A stretch of 64,000 nt of DNA. Source: Microbulbifer rhizosphaerae. GTDB taxonomy: Bacteria > Pseudomonadota > Gammaproteobacteria > Pseudomonadales > Cellvibrionaceae. Shown here in pieces: positions 62,094 to 64,000 of this stretch (its first letter is position 1; each line of letters opens with the position of its first letter). The stretch covers positions 62,001 through 126,000 of the forward strand of contig NZ_JACHWZ010000001.1 in assembly GCF_014191725.1 (NCBI RefSeq), written 5' to 3'. A program made the position numbers and the translations under genes. Under the pieces are notes generated by a model that saw nothing but the letters and a program-made list of their open reading frames with translations, did no database searches and had not been told where the DNA came from.

Positions 62094-62885
62094 CTACTTT
62101 CTAGTCATCCAATTTGCCACAAGATCTGGATTTATCAAGCAGTAAGCTGCACCTAACAAAAAAGCTACAAATAAAAACCAGAGTTTACCTGAAAAAAAAG
62201 AAGTAGATTTTGTTAAGAAAAACCAAAAGCTTTGCGTCAGGCCGGGCGAGCGCTGGTTCATTAGGCTCAGGTAATGAATTAACGAGAATGCTATCAAAAG
62301 AATCGCTAATGCAAGGATTACAACCCCAGACACATGGGCAAACATAAAATTTCGACCATACTCACTTAACCAATCTTTATAGAAGGTCCAAAAGGTGTTG
62401 TTCAGTGCGCCCTGCTGAATACTTGGGTCGAAACTTATTCTCGCCAAATTAAGTATATAGATAGAAACACAAAGCAATATCATCGGGCCAACTGTGTAAA
62501 ACCACCACTCATCCGATGTGTAATGCCCTTTAATTAACGAAATAATTATTGTCGTAGCAGAAAAGCTCAATACTGACAATATCGAAGTTGCCAAATAGTA
62601 CTGTACAGTATCGAAATATATAGCATATTTCCAAATTATAAAAATTAAAGCAATCCCACCAGCTATTAACAGCCCCATTCCGTCGTCTGACTCATTAGAT
62701 GACCGTCTTCTCTCGACAACTTTAGTTACATAGATCGTTCTTGTTTGAGTAACTGTTGCTGGAGCTTGTGCCTCGGGAGACTTTGTCAAACCCGAGAATA
62801 AAGCAGCAAAAATCACCCCCATTATTGGGCCAAGCAGTAAGCTTTGCGCTAAGGGGTTATGTATAAACTCTGAAACTAATTCCAT
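62094..62885 (-). CDS. Hypothetical polytopic membrane cassette protein
   Basis: 263 aa with about six membrane helices (LLLGPIMGVIFAALF, GLLIAGGIALIFIIWKY, YLATSILSVLSFSATTIIISL, WFYTVGPMILLCVSIYIL, FAHVSGVVILALAILLIAF, KLWFLFVAFLLGAAYCLI). A Ser/Arg-rich cytoplasmic loop (ERRRSSNESDDG) follows the first. No family is recognised. First cassette of array 2, next to repeat R. Confidence 0.72.
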   Translation of the reverse strand: MELVSEFIHNPLAQSLLLGPIMGVIFAALFSGLTKSPEAQAPATVTQTRTIYVTKVVERRRSSNESDDGMGLLIAGGIALIFIIWKYAIYFDTVQYYLATSILSVLSFSATTIIISLIKGHYTSDEWWFYTVGPMILLCVSIYILNLARISFDPSIQQGALNNTFWTFYKDWLSEYGRNFMFAHVSGVVILALAILLIAFSLIHYLSLMNQRSPGLTQSFWFFLTKSTSFFSGKLWFLFVAFLLGAAYCLINPDLVANWMTRK

Positions 62886-62912
62886 TTCTGAAGCTTTCTC
62901 CTAAGTGGTGCT

Positions 62913-63120
62913 AATATTTATATAGTGGCCCCCAAGACCACTTTGCCAAAGACTGATATCTCTTGGTGAAATTTTACGCAGAATGCCCGCAAAGCCCCGC
63001 CACGTCAAGGCTACAGGACGCGGGTGTGTGGTTCCCGCTTTGGGCAAAGTGATCACCGCGCCTACTATCGGCGGACGGATGCGGATGGGTTTCAATAGAG
63101 CTGGCGTGAAAAGCCTTTTG
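62913..63120. repeat. Repeat R, copy 2, at the 5' end of cassette array 2
   Basis: Matches 56773-57131 from tttatatagtggcccccaagacc on, lacks the ~170-bp middle, and has a ~16-bp insertion (ctacaggacgcgggtg). Also ends with gcgtgaaaagccttttgt. No gene in 62886-63389 apart from this repeat and a REP hairpin. Confidence 0.75.
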
Positions 63121-63300
63121 TCTTGAAAGGTCTAGACATTCCCGCGGAGTTGCGCCTTGATTGTGAACCGCTTTGAAAGCCAGGGGCATCTCGGGACTTG
63201 TTCATAGGCTCCTTAAATAAAGTATTGACGGCAAGAGATTGGCTTCCGTTGTTGGTCTTTTTCTGTGCCGCTATTTGCACATAGCACACCCGCTCGCTGA

Positions 63301-63339
63301 TCGCGGCCAACGGCGGATGGCCGCCCCGCCGCTCCTACA
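63301..63339. repeat. REP-like hairpin
   Basis: tcgcggccaacggcggatggccgccccgccgctcctaca; dispersed family, here downstream of the response regulator gene. Confidence 0.65.
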
Positions 63340-63389
63340 AGGGATGAGTAGTCCGGGCCGCCGCAAACCCGGGTTGAAAAAGGCTTCGC

Positions 63390-64000
63390 TCAGGAATCCG
63401 CATTCAGCGTGCGGATGGCGACGCCTGCCGCCGTCGTGCGGTTCTCCACGCCCAGCTTGGAAAAGATCCCTTCCAGGTGTTTGTTCACGGTGCGCGGGCT
63501 GACCGCGAGAATTTCGCCGATTTCCCGATTCGTTTTGCCGTTGGCAATCCAGAACAGCACCTCTGATTCGCGCTTGGTCAGCGACAGCTTTTCCCGCAGC
63601 AGCTCTTCGCCCGCCGGTCGGCCGCCATCCTGCAATCGGAGCAGGCAGGTGCCATCCCGCCGGTGTTCAATAAACCGGACTTCCAGTGGTTTTTGCAGCT
63701 GCGGGAGTTTCAGGGTCTGGCTGGCCGCAGGTCGGTGTGAAAGCCACTGCTGTAATGCTTCTACCAACTGCCGTTGCCGCTCGCCTTCGGTGGCGCCGGC
63801 ACTGCTCAGCAGTGCGTAGGTCTGCGGCGTGGCCCACTGCATCCTGCCCTCCAGGTCGACGGTAAACAGGAACTGGCCGGTGGAGTCCAGGGCCTGGTGG
63901 GCGCTGCTGGTCAGGCGCGCGTTGGTCAGGTGAACGCGCATGCGCGCCAGCAGTTCGTCGGGCTGGATGGGTTTGGTCAGGTAGTCGACACTGCCGCATT
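63390..64000 (-). CDS. LuxR/NarL-type response regulator with PAS-like middle domain (5' end outside window)
   Basis: The minus-strand frame enters at 64000 as CGSVDYLTKPIQPDELLARMRVHLTNARL, the end of a receiver domain including the conserved Lys-Pro. A PAS-like domain follows (ALDSTGQFLFTVDLEGRMQWATPQTYALL), and a LuxR helix-turn-helix ends the protein: LTKRESEVLFWIANGKTNREIGEILAVSPRTVNKHLEGIFSKLG. So it is a two-component regulator longer than NarL. A broken copy of its last ~55 residues lies at 58255. The partner kinase is probably outside to the right. Confidence 0.9.
   Translation of the reverse strand, partial: CGSVDYLTKPIQPDELLARMRVHLTNARLTSSAHQALDSTGQFLFTVDLEGRMQWATPQTYALLSSAGATEGERQRQLVEALQQWLSHRPAASQTLKLPQLQKPLEVRFIEHRRDGTCLLRLQDGGRPAGEELLREKLSLTKRESEVLFWIANGKTNREIGEILAVSPRTVNKHLEGIFSKLGVENRTTAAGVAIRTLNADS

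Noticed and set aside
49389-62885. Prophage or ICE
   Set aside because: No integrase, capsid, terminase, relaxase or replication genes; single-gene units with attC-like sites fit integron cassettes.

Overview
This looks like a chromosomal segment of a marine, polysaccharide-degrading gammaproteobacterium, most probably of the Cellvibrionales (Microbulbifer-like). The grounds are a GC-rich backbone, a secreted pectate lyase joined by a poly-Gly linker to a ricin-type carbohydrate-binding module, many REP-like hairpins reading tgtaggagcgg...ctcctaca, a quinol NO reductase regulon, and an integron cassette array. The genus is an inference; no rRNA gene or taxonomic marker lies in the window.

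Layout. 1-5.3 kb: end of a nonribosomal peptide operon (last NRPS module with thioesterase, cyclic-peptide ABC exporter, nitroreductase). 5.4-10.1 kb: unknown protein, outer-membrane phospholipase A, Nudix hydrolase, PLP-dependent basic amino acid decarboxylase. 10.1-26.1 kb: a foreign block. It starts with a frameshifted M23 peptidase copy fused to an IS256-family remnant. It then carries a six-gene, translationally coupled, lower-GC defence operon: 5mC methyltransferase, coiled-coil protein, small protein, 1835-aa DUF1998 helicase, Cas4-like nuclease and an unknown 629-aa protein. The first four genes match the architecture of type II Druantia; the last two look like an extension. It ends with an intact M56-M23 membrane sensor/peptidase gene with its BlaI-type repressor, and a second copy of the decarboxylase 3' end.

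26.1-33 kb: DUF815 ATPase, then a nitric-oxide response cluster (norB, ytfE, DUF454, nnrS, nsrR, SirB2-like) around a divergent control region with an NsrR-type palindrome and a perfect FNR/DNR box. 33-39.2 kb: AraC-type regulator and a tandem family of FG-GAP-repeat lipoproteins (one remnant, two full copies). 39.5-43 kb: AidB-like acyl-CoA dehydrogenase and pectate lyase. 43.7-49.3 kb: complete urease operon ureDABC-EF-G plus a small His-rich membrane peptide.

49.3-62.9 kb: two blocks of AT-rich genes, all on the minus strand, separated by attC-like sites. This is an integron gene-cassette array with no integrase in view (CALIN-like). Cassettes include a Thoeris system (SIR2-SLOG ThsA, DUF1863 TIR-like ThsB and a second TIR protein), a RelA/SpoT-domain protein, a Tse2-like toxin pair and several unknown membrane or secreted proteins. 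Both blocks are preceded on their 5' side by the same repeat and are separated by a duplicated chromosomal segment (small helical protein, higBA with a collapsed higB, a LuxR-tail fragment). The full-length response regulator related to that fragment runs off the right edge.

Together the accessory DNA is dominated by anti-phage functions, in two different carriers: a recombined island and an integron cassette array.
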